Shown here: piece by piece, positions 1 through 8,554 of the stretch
How positions within the stretch are numbered: position 1 is the stretch's first letter
Layout of the letters: every line of letters begins with the position of its first letter
Assembly (NCBI GenBank): GCA_900539625.1
Contig: UQCW01000006.1
Location: 1-64,000, forward strand
Length of the DNA: 64,000 nucleotides
Direction of reading: 5' to 3'
Source: an uncultured Prevotella sp.
GTDB taxonomy: Bacteria; Bacteroidota; Bacteroidia; Bacteroidales; Bacteroidaceae
Notes under the pieces: model-generated
What the model saw: only the letters and a program-made list of their open reading frames with translations
What the model was told of the DNA's origin: nothing
Databases searched by the model: none
Translations under genes and position numbers: made by a program

Positions 1-2
1 TA

Positions 3-110
3 CGTGTTCGTGGCCCTCACTTTGCGAGCAAAGTGAGCTACAATGCTGGCGCCGCAACAGACGATTATGCGGGCCAGTGCAAATCTCCGCTGCGAGGGCG
101 CTACCGCTAA
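3..110 (+). CDS. Possible 3' end of a gene running off the window (35 codons)
   Basis: One frame is open from the window edge to a TAA at 108-110 and would end in a basic tail (SPLRGRYR). I do not recognise a family in so short a piece. A second frame is also open (to about 172), and the stretch contains a perfect palindrome, so this could equally be non-coding intergenic DNA. Listed only because it reaches the window edge. Confidence 0.22.
   Translation, partial: RVRGPHFASKVSYNAGAATDDYAGQCKSPLRGRYR
16..37. repeat. Perfect 10-bp inverted repeat (hairpin)
   Basis: CTCACTTTGC and GCAAAGTGAG are separated by 2 bp. No T-run follows, so it is not a convincing terminator. The rest of 111-548 holds one copy of the TTTTGAACACCCTACCTTT motif (about 125-143) and the topA promoter, but no gene that I can support. 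Confidence 0.45.
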
Positions 111-317
111 CCTTTGATAATTCAATTTTGAACACCCTACCTTTGGCCGCTTTTGTTTTTTTTCAAGAGTAAAGGAATAGGCAGGGCGCAAACGGCAAGC
201 GTCGCCCGTTGGTCTTTCGCAGCTGTCGAGTTCTCTATCCATCCCCCTCCGTGTGCAAAAAACGGTTTGCAAAAATAAAAATCCTATATATATAAGGTGT
301 GAAAGCGTTTTTTTTCA

Positions 318-325
318 TATTTTTG
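318..325 (+). promoter_or_regulatory. Candidate topA promoter, -7 element
   Basis: TATTTTTG matches the Bacteroidota -7 consensus TAnnTTTG and is the best match upstream of topA. No clear TTTG lies 19-20 bp further upstream. It implies a leader of about 220 nt before the topA start. Confidence 0.4.
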
Positions 326-548
326 CGGGCAAAATAGAAAAACTGCAAGTGGGCGCTAAGCGTTGAATTTGAGATTTTCCCCGATACCTTCTTGTCCTTC
401 CGAGACGATTTGAGGCTGTTCCTGTGACGTTGTGCAGGTTCCCCCTGAGACAGCGTAAGCCTTTTCCTGTCAGAGCGAAGTAGGAATGGCTGTCGGGAAA
501 GTCAAGCAGGTGCCTGCCCCTTTTCTAATGTAATACTGAAACCAACCT

Positions 549-2924
549 ATGCAAAAGAACTTAGTAATCGTTGAGTCACCGGCAAAAGCCAAAACCATTG
601 AGAAATTCCTTGGCGAGGACTTCAAGGTGATGTCAAGTTACGGACACATACGCGACCTGAAGAAGAAAAACTTCGGCGTTGACCTCGAAACCTTCAAGCC
701 GGAGTATGTGATTCCGGACGACAAGAAAAACGTGGTCAAAGAACTTCGCGCACAAGCCCGGAAAAGTGAGGCCGTGTGGCTCGCATCCGATGAGGACCGC
801 GAGGGAGAAGCCATCTCGTGGCACTTGGCAGAGGTGTTGAAAATCAATCCGCAAGAATCCAAGCGCATTGTTTTCCATGAAATCACCAAGCCCGCCATCC
901 TCGATGCCATTGCCCATCCGCGACACATCGACCTCAATCTTGTCGACGCGCAGCAGGCCCGCCGCGTGCTCGACCGCTTGGTCGGTTTCAAACTTTCGCC
1001 AGTGCTCTGGCGGCGTGTTCGCCCGAGCCTCTCGGCAGGCCGTGTGCAGAGCGTTGCCGTTCGTCTCATTGTTGAACGTGAGCGCGAGATAGAAGCCTTC
1101 CAGAGCGAAGCCAGCTACCGTGTGACGGCCGTGTTCACCCTTCCCGAAAGCGGAAAGACCCTACGTGCAGAGCTCTCCAAGCGTTTCCCAACGGAGGAAG
1201 CCGCAGCCGCCTTCCTCGAACAGTGTAAAACGGCCACTTTCACCATCAAGGCCGTCAACACCCGTCCAGCAAAACGCACGCCAGCGCCGCCCTTCACCAC
1301 TTCCACCCTTCAGCAGGAAGCAGCCCGCAAGCTCGGTTTCCCCGTGGCCATGACCATGCGTGTGGCCCAAGCATTGTATGAAGCCGGATTGATCACTTAT
1401 ATGCGTACCGACTCCATGAACCTTTCAGACCTCTGTCTGAATGCCTGCGGACCGGTCATCACGGAGAAAATGGGCGCCGAATACCATCAGCGCCGCCATT
1501 ACCACACGCACGCCAAGGGCGCACAGGAGGCCCACGAAGCCATCCGCCCGACCGATATGCGTCGCGAAACCATTTCCGGTTCTTCACAAGAGAAACGCCT
1601 TTACGACCTCATCTGGAAACGCACCATCGCTTGCCAGATGGCCGATGCGCAGATGGAGAAGACAACGGTCAGCATTGATGTTGCCAGTGCCTCTCTCAAT
1701 ATTAATTCTTCAAGCAACGAATGCTTTGTGGCCAACGGAGAAGTCATCAAGTTTGAAGGCTTCCTCAAAGTCTATCGCGAGAGCCAGGAAAACGATGGCG
1801 ACCTCGAAGAAGACACCTCCATCCTCCCGCCAGTGAAGGAAGGAAAAACGCTCACGGCGCAGGAAGTCACGGCCAGCGAGCGTTTCACGCAGCAGCCCCC
1901 GCGCTACACGGAAGCCTCCTTGGTGCACAAAATGGAAGAACTCGGCATCGGCCGTCCTTCCACCTACGCCCCCACCATCTCCACCATCCAGCAGCGCCAG
2001 TATGTGGCGAAGGGAGAGAAAGAAGGCACGCCGCGAGAATATCGCGTCTTGAAACTCCAGGGCGACACGGGAGAAATCACCAAGCAGATCAATACAGAAA
2101 AAACCGGTTCGGAGAAGGGCAAACTCGTCCCGACCGACATCGGCATCGTGGTCAATGACTTCCTGGCGGAGAATTTCCCAGAAATCATGGACTATAATTT
2201 CACGGCCAACGTTGAGAAAGACTTCGACGCCGTGGCCGACGGAGAGAAAAACTGGACCGAACTCATTCGCCACTTCTACGAAAATTTCGAACCCCAGGTG
2301 GAGAAAACTCTCAACCAAAAGACCGAACACAAGGTGGGAGAGCGCGAATTGGGCGTCGACCCCGTGTCGGGCCGCGTCGTATCAGTGAAAATTGGCCGCT
2401 TTGGTCCGATGGTGCAGATGGGAGTGGCCAGCGATGAGGAAAAGCCCACGTTTGCCACACTGCCGCCGCAGTTCAGCCTGTCGAGCATCACGCTCGAAGA
2501 AGCCCTCGAGCTCTTCAAACTCCCACGCACCCTCGGCACCTTTGAAGACGCTCCAGTGGTGGTCAACGCAGGTCGCTTCGGCCCCTACGTGCTCCACAAC
2601 AAAAAATACGCCTCGCTCGACAAGGGCGAAGACCCCATGAGCGTCACCCTCGAGCGTGCCGTTGAACTCATCCTTGCCAAGCGCGAGGCTGAGGCCAAGA
2701 GCCATCTCAAGTCCTTCGAGGAAGAGCCCGATATGGAAATCAAAAATGGTCGCTACGGCCCCTACATCGTCTTCAGCGGAAAGAACTACAAGATTCCCAA
2801 GGCGCAGGCCGACAAAGCGGCGGAGCTGACGCTGGAAGAATGCCGCCAAATTATCGAGCAGGAGCAGAAAAAGCCAGCCAAAACAACGCGCAAGCGCACC
2901 ACCACCCGCGCCAAAAAACAATAA
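549..2924 (+). CDS. topA: DNA topoisomerase I (type IA)
   Basis: Type IA topoisomerase that relaxes negative supercoils in the cytoplasm through a transient 5'-phosphotyrosine link. The 791-residue protein opens with a Toprim domain (IVESPAKAKT near residue 7; acidic triad D81-E82-D83 in SDEDREGEA). The central domain carries the nucleophile Y284 in ITYMRTDS. The C-terminus has three repeats built on GRFGPMV, GRFGPYV and GRYGPYI, in place of the zinc fingers of the E. coli enzyme, followed by a Lys/Arg-rich tail. Length and layout are normal for Bacteroidota. The start is the first ATG, with the family's usual N-terminus. aroK begins 6 bp after the stop, so the two are probably co-transcribed. 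Confidence 0.97.
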   Translation: MQKNLVIVESPAKAKTIEKFLGEDFKVMSSYGHIRDLKKKNFGVDLETFKPEYVIPDDKKNVVKELRAQARKSEAVWLASDEDREGEAISWHLAEVLKINPQESKRIVFHEITKPAILDAIAHPRHIDLNLVDAQQARRVLDRLVGFKLSPVLWRRVRPSLSAGRVQSVAVRLIVEREREIEAFQSEASYRVTAVFTLPESGKTLRAELSKRFPTEEAAAAFLEQCKTATFTIKAVNTRPAKRTPAPPFTTSTLQQEAARKLGFPVAMTMRVAQALYEAGLITYMRTDSMNLSDLCLNACGPVITEKMGAEYHQRRHYHTHAKGAQEAHEAIRPTDMRRETISGSSQEKRLYDLIWKRTIACQMADAQMEKTTVSIDVASASLNINSSSNECFVANGEVIKFEGFLKVYRESQENDGDLEEDTSILPPVKEGKTLTAQEVTASERFTQQPPRYTEASLVHKMEELGIGRPSTYAPTISTIQQRQYVAKGEKEGTPREYRVLKLQGDTGEITKQINTEKTGSEKGKLVPTDIGIVVNDFLAENFPEIMDYNFTANVEKDFDAVADGEKNWTELIRHFYENFEPQVEKTLNQKTEHKVGERELGVDPVSGRVVSVKIGRFGPMVQMGVASDEEKPTFATLPPQFSLSSITLEEALELFKLPRTLGTFEDAPVVVNAGRFGPYVLHNKKYASLDKGEDPMSVTLERAVELILAKREAEAKSHLKSFEEEPDMEIKNGRYGPYIVFSGKNYKIPKAQADKAAELTLEECRQIIEQEQKKPAKTTRKRTTTRAKKQ

Positions 2925-2930
2925 GCATTC

Positions 2931-3458
2931 ATGAAGAGCATCACCCTCATCGGCTACATGTGTGTCGGGAAGACCACTGTTGGAAAAGCCTTGGCCAAAA
3001 GCCTCGGCTGCACGTTCTACGACCTCGACTGGTACATCGAAGAGCGTTTCCACAGCAAGGTCTCGCAAATCTTTGCAGAGAAAGGCGAAGAGAAATTTCG
3101 CGACCTGGAGCAGCGCATGCTCCACGAAGTGGCGGAGTTTGAAAACATCGTGCTCTCGTGTGGCGGCGGCACGCCCTGCTTCTTCGACAACATGGACTAT
3201 CTCAATAGTGTCTCAGAGACCTTCTATCTGAAAGCCTCTCCCGAAACGCTCTGCCGCCACATCGCCATGAGCCGTGGCGACCGTCCGCTTCTCAAAGGCA
3301 AATCGCCCGAAGAAATCCGTGCATTTGTCGAACAGCAGTTGCAGGCGCGTGAGCCCTTCTATGAAAAGGCCAAACACGTGGTGGACATCAATGTGCTCGA
3401 CTCCTTCGAGAAGATCGACGACATTGCCAAAATCATCCGCCACACACTTAATATTTAA
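2931..3458 (+). CDS. aroK: Shikimate kinase
   Basis: Phosphorylates the 3-hydroxyl of shikimate with ATP, the fifth step of chorismate synthesis. The 175-residue protein is the usual single-domain size. The P-loop is visible near the N-terminus (GYMCVGKTT), followed by the shikimate-binding DLDWYIEERF segment and a glycine-rich CGGGTP motif near residue 80. The arginine region GDRPLLKG lies further on. It sits directly behind topA and ahead of speA in the same direction, so transcription from the topA promoter is likely. Confidence 0.95.
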   Translation: MKSITLIGYMCVGKTTVGKALAKSLGCTFYDLDWYIEERFHSKVSQIFAEKGEEKFRDLEQRMLHEVAEFENIVLSCGGGTPCFFDNMDYLNSVSETFYLKASPETLCRHIAMSRGDRPLLKGKSPEEIRAFVEQQLQAREPFYEKAKHVVDINVLDSFEKIDDIAKIIRHTLNI

Positions 3459-3555
3459 AGTCCCAAAAAACGGCGTGCTGTGCCTTCTCCTTTCGGAGGG
3501 CCAGACACTTCCCGTTCATCCACTTATCTTTTTACCACTAAGTCGTATTCAGCAA

Positions 3556-5448
3556 ATGAGAAAATGGAGAATTGAAGATTCCGAAGAACTCTACAACATC
3601 AAAGGATGGGGAGTTAGCTATTTTGGAATCAACGAACAAGGGCATGCCTATGTCTGTCCGCGCAAAGACGGTGTCAAGGTCGACCTCAAAGACGTGGTCG
3701 ACGAGTTGGCCTCGCGTGACATCACCGCGCCCGTGCTCTTGCGTTTCCCCGACATTCTGGACAACCGCATTGAGAAAACAGCCGACTGTTTTCAGCGTGC
3801 AGAAAAAGAATATAACTTCCAGGCCGACCATTTCATCATCTTCCCCATCAAGGTCAACCAAATGCGACCAGTCGTGGAAGAAATCATCAGCCACGGAAAA
3901 AAATACAACCTCGGACTCGAAGCGGGTTCGAAGCCTGAGCTGCATGCCGTCTTGGCCACCAACATGGACAGTGACAGCCTCATCATCTGCAACGGTCATA
4001 AAGACCAGAACTTCATCGAGCTTGCGCTCTTGGCTCAAAAAATGGGCAAGCGCGTGTTCCTCGTGGTTGAAAAACTGCCCGAACTTCTCACCATCGCCCG
4101 CACCGCTGAGAAAATCGGCGTGAAGCCCAACCTTGGCATCCGCATCAAACTGGCCACGGCGGGCTCTGGCAAATGGCAGGAGAGCGGTGGCGACGCTTCG
4201 AAGTTTGGCCTTAACTCCACCGAGCTCCTCGAGGCCCTCCGTCTGCTCGATGAAATGGGGCTTCACGACTGTCTCAAACTCATCCACTTCCACATCGGGT
4301 CGCAGATCACCAAAATCCGCCGCATCTCCACCGCCTTGCGCGAAGCCGCCCAGTTTTATGTGCAGCTCCATGCGATGGGCTTCAAAATCGAGTTTGTCGA
4401 TTGCGGAGGCGGTCTCGGCGTTGACTACGACGGCACGCGCTCCAGCAATTCCGAAAGCTCCGTCAACTATTCCATCCAGGAATATGTCAACGACTGCGTC
4501 TACACCTTCGTCGACGCCGCCAACAAGAGTGGCATACCACATCCCAACATCATCACCGAGGGCGGCCGCTCCCTGACGGCCCACCATTCCGTTTTGATTC
4601 TCGACGTGCTCGAAAGCGTTTCCATGCCGCGCATGGACGAGAGCTTCCATCCCTCGGAAAACGACCACCAGCTCGTTCACGACCTGACGGAAATCTGGGA
4701 CAAACTCTCAACGCGCTCCATGCTGGAAGACTGGCACGATGCCGAGGACATCCGCGACGAGGCCCTCGACCTCTTCCGCCACGGCATCATCGACCTCCGC
4801 ACCCGCGCCCAGATTGAGAGCCTCTATTGGAGCATCTCGAGCGAGATTGCCGAATTGGCCCACCATCAGAAGCACGTGCCCGACGAGTTGCGTAAGCTCG
4901 ACAAGATGATGGCTGACAAATATTTCTGCAACTTCTCCCTCTTCCAGTCGATGCCCGACGCCTGGGCCCTCGACCAGCTCTTCCCCATCATGCCCATTGA
5001 GCGTTTGGATGAAAAACCCACGCGCTCGGCCACGTTGCAGGACATCACCTGCGACTCCGATGGCAAGATTTCCAACTATGTCAATTATAACCAGCAGACC
5101 AGCTATCTGCCGCTCCACGCCATCAAGTCGGGCGACCACTATTACATCGGTGTGTTCCTCGTTGGTGCCTACCAGGAAATCCTGGGCAATATGCACAACC
5201 TCTTTGGAGACACCAATGCCGTGCATATAACGGTTGACAACGAGGGCTACAGCATCGACAAGACCATCGACGGCGAAACCGTTGCCGACGTCCTGGAGTA
5301 TGTTCAATACGACCCCAAGCGCCTCGTGCGTCGTCTCGAATCGTGGGTGAGCAAGGCTGTCAAAGAAGGACGCATCACCATTGAGGAAGGCAAGGAGTTT
5401 ATCTCCAACTACCGTTCCGGCCTCTATGGCTATACCTATCTGGAATAA
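3556..5448 (+). CDS. speA: Biosynthetic arginine decarboxylase
   Basis: PLP enzyme that decarboxylates arginine to agmatine, the entry step of polyamine synthesis in Bacteroidales. The 630-residue length fits SpeA. The PLP lysine is K99 in FPIKVNQM. A glycine-rich phosphate-binding segment (DCGGGLGVDYDG) and the ITEGGR motif follow, and the C-terminal half holds the long helical insert of SpeA. The frame is open far upstream into aroK, but the family N-terminus (MRKWRIEDSEELYNIKGWG) and the aroK stop at 3458 place the start at 3556. A dehydrogenase that may act later in polyamine synthesis lies at 13182-14375. Confidence 0.95.
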   Translation: MRKWRIEDSEELYNIKGWGVSYFGINEQGHAYVCPRKDGVKVDLKDVVDELASRDITAPVLLRFPDILDNRIEKTADCFQRAEKEYNFQADHFIIFPIKVNQMRPVVEEIISHGKKYNLGLEAGSKPELHAVLATNMDSDSLIICNGHKDQNFIELALLAQKMGKRVFLVVEKLPELLTIARTAEKIGVKPNLGIRIKLATAGSGKWQESGGDASKFGLNSTELLEALRLLDEMGLHDCLKLIHFHIGSQITKIRRISTALREAAQFYVQLHAMGFKIEFVDCGGGLGVDYDGTRSSNSESSVNYSIQEYVNDCVYTFVDAANKSGIPHPNIITEGGRSLTAHHSVLILDVLESVSMPRMDESFHPSENDHQLVHDLTEIWDKLSTRSMLEDWHDAEDIRDEALDLFRHGIIDLRTRAQIESLYWSISSEIAELAHHQKHVPDELRKLDKMMADKYFCNFSLFQSMPDAWALDQLFPIMPIERLDEKPTRSATLQDITCDSDGKISNYVNYNQQTSYLPLHAIKSGDHYYIGVFLVGAYQEILGNMHNLFGDTNAVHITVDNEGYSIDKTIDGETVADVLEYVQYDPKRLVRRLESWVSKAVKEGRITIEEGKEFISNYRSGLYGYTYLE

Positions 5449-5587
5449 TGCCGCCTACGGGTCGGATTAAACTCCAGCTTCTATAGGTTTCAAATATCCA
5501 ACACGCTATCGCCACGCGGCAGAGATTCCCATGCGGGTTTCCAGCCGCGTGGCGATGGTGTTTTTGGGGGCGTGCAGTTGGGGACAT

Positions 5588-5932
5588 AGGTAGGATGTTC
5601 AAAATTCCATAAAAATCAAGGTTGGTAAAGAGGCGACAGCGCCCCTGAAGGGGGCTCATATTTAGGGTAGGGGCTTGCCCCTACCTCTTGGGGCCGATTA
5701 ATGAACCTCGCCCCTGTAAGGGGCTCATATCTCGAATCTTATTGCGGGGCAAGCCCCGCCAACGATATGCGCCCCTTACAGGGGCAGAAGCGAGAATTGA
5801 TGAGCTGCGGCGAGAGATAGGGGCAAGCCCCTATCCTGGAATATGAGCCCCTTTCAGGGGCAGCGGCGCAACTGCCATGTTATTTGGCTCAAAACCGCAC
5901 AGAGACTTTTCTGGATTTTGAACACCCTACCT
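5588..5932. repeat. Palindrome-rich intergenic block with inverted ends
   Basis: The 582-bp gap after speA has no gene that I can support. Its core holds several copies of a GCCCCT..AGGGGC palindrome followed or preceded by CTCATAT/ATATGAGC (about 5640-5660, 5711-5732, 5766-5787, 5840-5865), in both orientations. The core is flanked by inverted 20-bp ends: AGGTAGGATGTTCAAAATT at 5588 and, reversed, TTTTGAACACCCTACCT ending at 5932. The structure resembles a small non-autonomous or REP-type element. Confidence 0.6.
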
Positions 5933-5984
5933 TTAGTGGCGATCTTCTGGCAGACTCCTTGGGAGAAGTCGTCTTGTTTTTCTG

Positions 5985-5992
5985 TACGTTTG
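5985..5992 (+). promoter_or_regulatory. Promoter -7 element of the first duplicated lipoprotein gene
   Basis: TACGTTTG is a perfect TAnnTTTG match about 40 bp before the start codon. The second gene copy has TACGCTTG at the equivalent place (6482-6489), one base off consensus, so it may be expressed more weakly or by read-through. Confidence 0.5.
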
Positions 5993-6030
5993 CAGTATTT
6001 TGATTATTAACCTATTAATACAAAAGTATC

Positions 6031-6432
6031 ATGAAGAAAATTTTTATGAGCATCTTGGCATGCGGATTATTAACTATCGGTTTGTGTGGTTGCGGTCCGT
6101 CAAACACTCCTGAAGATGTTGCAGAAGCAGCTGCAAAAGCTATGATTTCTAATGACTTCGACAAATTCGTTGACTACGTATATGTCAAGGAAGGAACCAG
6201 CGATGAGGAAGAAAAACAGGGCAAGGAACAACTGTCGGCCATGCTTAAGGCTAAAACAGGCAACGAGGATCAAAAATATACTGACTGCAAGGTCCTTAAC
6301 TGTGAGCTCAATGATGGTGGCGACAGGGCAAAGGTTGAAGTGGAATTCACCCTCAAAGACGGTTCAACCAAGACCGACAAGATGCCTGTCAGAAAAGGCA
6401 AGGATGGCAAGTGGGGCGTTGTCTTGTACTAA
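6031..6432 (+). CDS. Small lipoprotein, DUF4878-like (copy 1)
   Basis: A 133-residue predicted lipoprotein. It has a basic start (MKK), a hydrophobic stretch, and cysteines at 19 and 21 that could serve as the lipidation site (IGLCGC). The mature part begins with SNTPEDVAEAAAKAM and ends in a strand-rich region with GKWGVV, the pattern of the NTF2-like DUF4878 proteins common in Bacteroidales. Such proteins are probably periplasmic or surface exposed; their substrate is unknown. It is followed within 100 bp by a near-identical second copy. The N-terminal halves of the two proteins are almost the same and the C-terminal tails differ because of a 7-bp indel. Confidence 0.8.
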   Translation: MKKIFMSILACGLLTIGLCGCGPSNTPEDVAEAAAKAMISNDFDKFVDYVYVKEGTSDEEEKQGKEQLSAMLKAKTGNEDQKYTDCKVLNCELNDGGDRAKVEVEFTLKDGSTKTDKMPVRKGKDGKWGVVLY

Positions 6433-6527
6433 GAGGTTTTGGCGTGTGTACAACACATAGCTAATTTCATTACTAACTCTGTACGCTTGCAGTATTTTGA
6501 TTATTAACCTATTAATACAAAAGTATC

Positions 6528-6941
6528 ATGAAGAAAATTTTTATGAGCATCTTGGCATGCGGATTATTAACTATCGGTTTGTGTGGTTGCGGTCCGTCAA
6601 ACACTCCTGAAGATGTTGCAGAAGCAGCTGCAAAAGCTATGATTTCTAATGACTTCGACAAATTCGTTGACTACGTATATGTCAAGGAAGGAACCAGCGA
6701 TGAGGAAGAAAAACAGGGCAAGGAACGGCTGTCGGCCATGCTCAAGGCTAAAAAAGGCAGCAAAGAGTCAAAATATACCGACTGCAAAGTTATTAGCTGT
6801 GACCTCAATGATGAAGGCGACAAGGCAAAGGTTGAAGTGGAATACACCCTCAAAGACGGTTCAACCAAGACAGACAAGATGTCTGTCAGAAAAGGCAAGG
6901 ATGGCAAGTGGGGCGTTGTTAAGAGGTTTTGGTGTGTGTAG
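6528..6941 (+). CDS. Small lipoprotein, DUF4878-like (copy 2)
   Basis: Second member of the tandem pair: 137 residues, identical to copy 1 over roughly the first 65 residues and diverging mainly in the lysine-rich middle (KKGSKESKYTDCKV). Seven bases (CTTGTAC) present just before the stop of copy 1 are absent here, so the reading frame runs past the old stop and ends in KRFWCV instead of LY. Signal peptide and lipobox are as in copy 1. An intrinsic terminator follows at 6965, closing the unit. The duplication appears recent at the 5' end and is probably maintained by divergence of the middle. Confidence 0.78.
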   Translation: MKKIFMSILACGLLTIGLCGCGPSNTPEDVAEAAAKAMISNDFDKFVDYVYVKEGTSDEEEKQGKERLSAMLKAKKGSKESKYTDCKVISCDLNDEGDKAKVEVEYTLKDGSTKTDKMSVRKGKDGKWGVVKRFWCV

Positions 6942-6964
6942 AACACATAGCTAATTTCATTACT

Positions 6965-7009
6965 AACAACAAAAAGCGCGTCTGCAATTGCGGATGCGCT
7001 TTTGTTGTT
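6965..7009 (+). terminator. Intrinsic terminator after the lipoprotein pair
   Basis: A long hairpin: AACAACAAAAAGCGC pairs with GCGCTTTTGTTGTT around a loop that can itself pair. The A/T-rich stem ends serve both strands, so it could also stop gpsA transcripts arriving from the right. Confidence 0.75.
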
Positions 7010-7125
7010 ATCGGGGGCATTATGTATTAAGTGGTTGGGCAACCACCTACTTAGCCAGCTGACGCCAAATCATTTCCAGAAAGCTGTGGGAGTAGAGCGT
7101 AAGAGACGCCCCTCCGTGTTGGGCA

Positions 7126-8121
7126 TTATCGGAAAGAGTCGGTCAGCAGTTTGATTTCAATTGAAGGGGATATTTTCTCGTAGAGAATGTTGTACACCGC
7201 ATCCAATATTGGCATGTTCACGTGGAAATGTCTGTTGATTTCCTTCATACATTTTGTGCCATAGAATCCTTCGGCAATCATTTCCATTTCGATTTGCGCC
7301 GACTTGACCGAGTAGCCCCTTCCGATCATGGTTCCAAAGACGCGGTTGCGCGAGAAATTGGAATAGCTGGTCACAAGGAGGTCGCCGAGATATACCGAGT
7401 CGTAAACGTTTCTCTCAATGGGGTAGACCGCATTGAGGAAGCGGCTCATCTCCTGCACGGCGTTGCTCACAAGCACACTTTGGAAGTTGTCGCCGTATTT
7501 CAAGCCGTTGCAGATTCCGGAAGCGATGGCATAAACGTTTTTCAGCACGGAAGCATATTCGATGCCAATCACGTCGGAGTTTGTCTTCGTCTTGACGTAG
7601 CTGCTTGCAATCAGGTCGGCGAAATTGGTGGCTTTCTCTTCATCGGTACACCCAATCGTGAGATAAGTCAGACGCCCCAGCGCCACTTCTTCTGCATGGC
7701 TCGGACCACCCAAAACGGCCAGATTGTCGTCGGGCACATTAAAAACCTGCCGGAAATATTCAGAGCATATCAAGTTCTCATCGGGCACAATTCCCTTGAT
7801 GGCCGTAATGACGAATTTGTTATGAAGTTTCTCTTTGAGTTTTTTCAGGTGGTTTTTCAAATAAGGCGAAGGTGTCACAAAAATAAGCGTATCGCAGTTG
7901 CGCACCACCTCGTTGATGTCGGAAGAAAAGGATATTCTGTTGACATCGAAGTGTACGCTCGTAAGATATGACGGATTATGCTCCAAGCGCTTGAAGTCTT
8001 CAATGACTTCAGGTCTACGCATATACCAAGAGATGTGATCAACTTTCTCGAGCACAATTTTGGCAACGGCGGTGGCCCAGCTTCCGCCTCCCATGATGGC
8101 TATTTTTTCGTTTCCAAACAC
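7126..8121 (-). CDS. gpsA: Glycerol-3-phosphate dehydrogenase (NAD(P)+)
   Basis: Reduces dihydroxyacetone phosphate to sn-glycerol 3-phosphate for phospholipid synthesis. The 331-residue protein has an N-terminal Rossmann fold with GGGSWATAVA in place of the usual GxGxxG. The catalytic region KNVYAIASGICNGLKYGDN and the substrate-binding NRVFG segment follow in the C-terminal helical domain. It is normal in length. It lies downstream of lysS on the same strand, as I recall for Bacteroides, but a 433-bp gap with a terminator-like hairpin separates them, so it probably has its own promoter. I could not identify that promoter. Confidence 0.95.
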   Translation of the reverse strand: MFGNEKIAIMGGGSWATAVAKIVLEKVDHISWYMRRPEVIEDFKRLEHNPSYLTSVHFDVNRISFSSDINEVVRNCDTLIFVTPSPYLKNHLKKLKEKLHNKFVITAIKGIVPDENLICSEYFRQVFNVPDDNLAVLGGPSHAEEVALGRLTYLTIGCTDEEKATNFADLIASSYVKTKTNSDVIGIEYASVLKNVYAIASGICNGLKYGDNFQSVLVSNAVQEMSRFLNAVYPIERNVYDSVYLGDLLVTSYSNFSRNRVFGTMIGRGYSVKSAQIEMEMIAEGFYGTKCMKEINRHFHVNMPILDAVYNILYEKISPSIEIKLLTDSFR

Positions 8122-8310
8122 GATGTTTCAATCTACTTGAGCAGGTGGTCAGCAGTATGTTTGTCTGATATAGGCTGCACTTCGGCAAGGCATTCAAACA
8201 TGTTTGACAACCTACTTATTTATAATGTGCTGCATCTGCACCAAGGAGGCACGTCCAATGCTGTGGCGTTTTTCCCTTATAGAAAAGGCAGCAAAAAAGA
8301 AACGGAAACA

Positions 8311-8354
8311 CCGCCCACGCTGTCAGAGATGTTGTGTGGGCGGTATTTTTTTTT
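8311..8354. terminator. Hairpin terminator between lysS and gpsA
   Basis: CCGCCCAC pairs with GTGGGCGG and is followed on the plus strand by nine T. On the minus strand it is followed by a T-rich stretch, so it could stop lysS transcripts before gpsA. No plus-strand gene upstream explains the strong plus-strand T-run. Confidence 0.6.
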
Positions 8355-8365
8355 CAGCAAAAAGC

Positions 8366-8552
8366 TATGTAATGGTAAAAAAATAACTTGACCAATTTTG
8401 TGGAATAAGGAATTATTTCTTATGCCCTGTCTTTTTGCCGTTTTTGAAATTTATCATCGGTCACATAGCCCGCTATGCTCCCTCTTCCAAATTCCAAAAC
8501 CAACAAAAATACAGGTCAAAATTGATCAACTTATTCTTTCACCATTACTATA
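8366..8552. repeat. 187-bp element with 34-bp inverted ends
   Basis: The left arm (8366-8399) and the reverse complement of the right arm (8518-8552) agree at most positions: both read GTAATGGT, then an A-rich stretch, then AATAA.TTGA.CAATTTT. The 118 bp between them hold no gene. The arms belong to the TAAGTAATGG family seen again at 32.5-42.7 kb. This looks like a small non-autonomous inverted-repeat element in the lysS-gpsA gap. Confidence 0.6.
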
Positions 8553-8554
8553 TG

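Larger units (their letters stand above)
5984..6965. repeat. Tandem duplication, unit about 497 bp
   Basis: Promoter, leader, gene and 3' flank are repeated head to tail. Both copies share the leader ending in AATACAAAAGTATC before the ATG and the downstream CATAGCTAATTTCATTACTAAC. The offset between the two start codons is exactly 497 bp. Confidence 0.9.

Noticed and set aside
1..548. tRNA, rRNA or tmRNA at the left edge
   Set aside because: The CTACAATG stretch superficially recalls 16S rRNA, but flanking bases do not match and no cloverleaf or tag sequence is present.
7978..8391. 137-codon plus-strand frame before the 8311 hairpin
   Set aside because: It overlaps gpsA and then runs through the terminator; no domain and no promoter.
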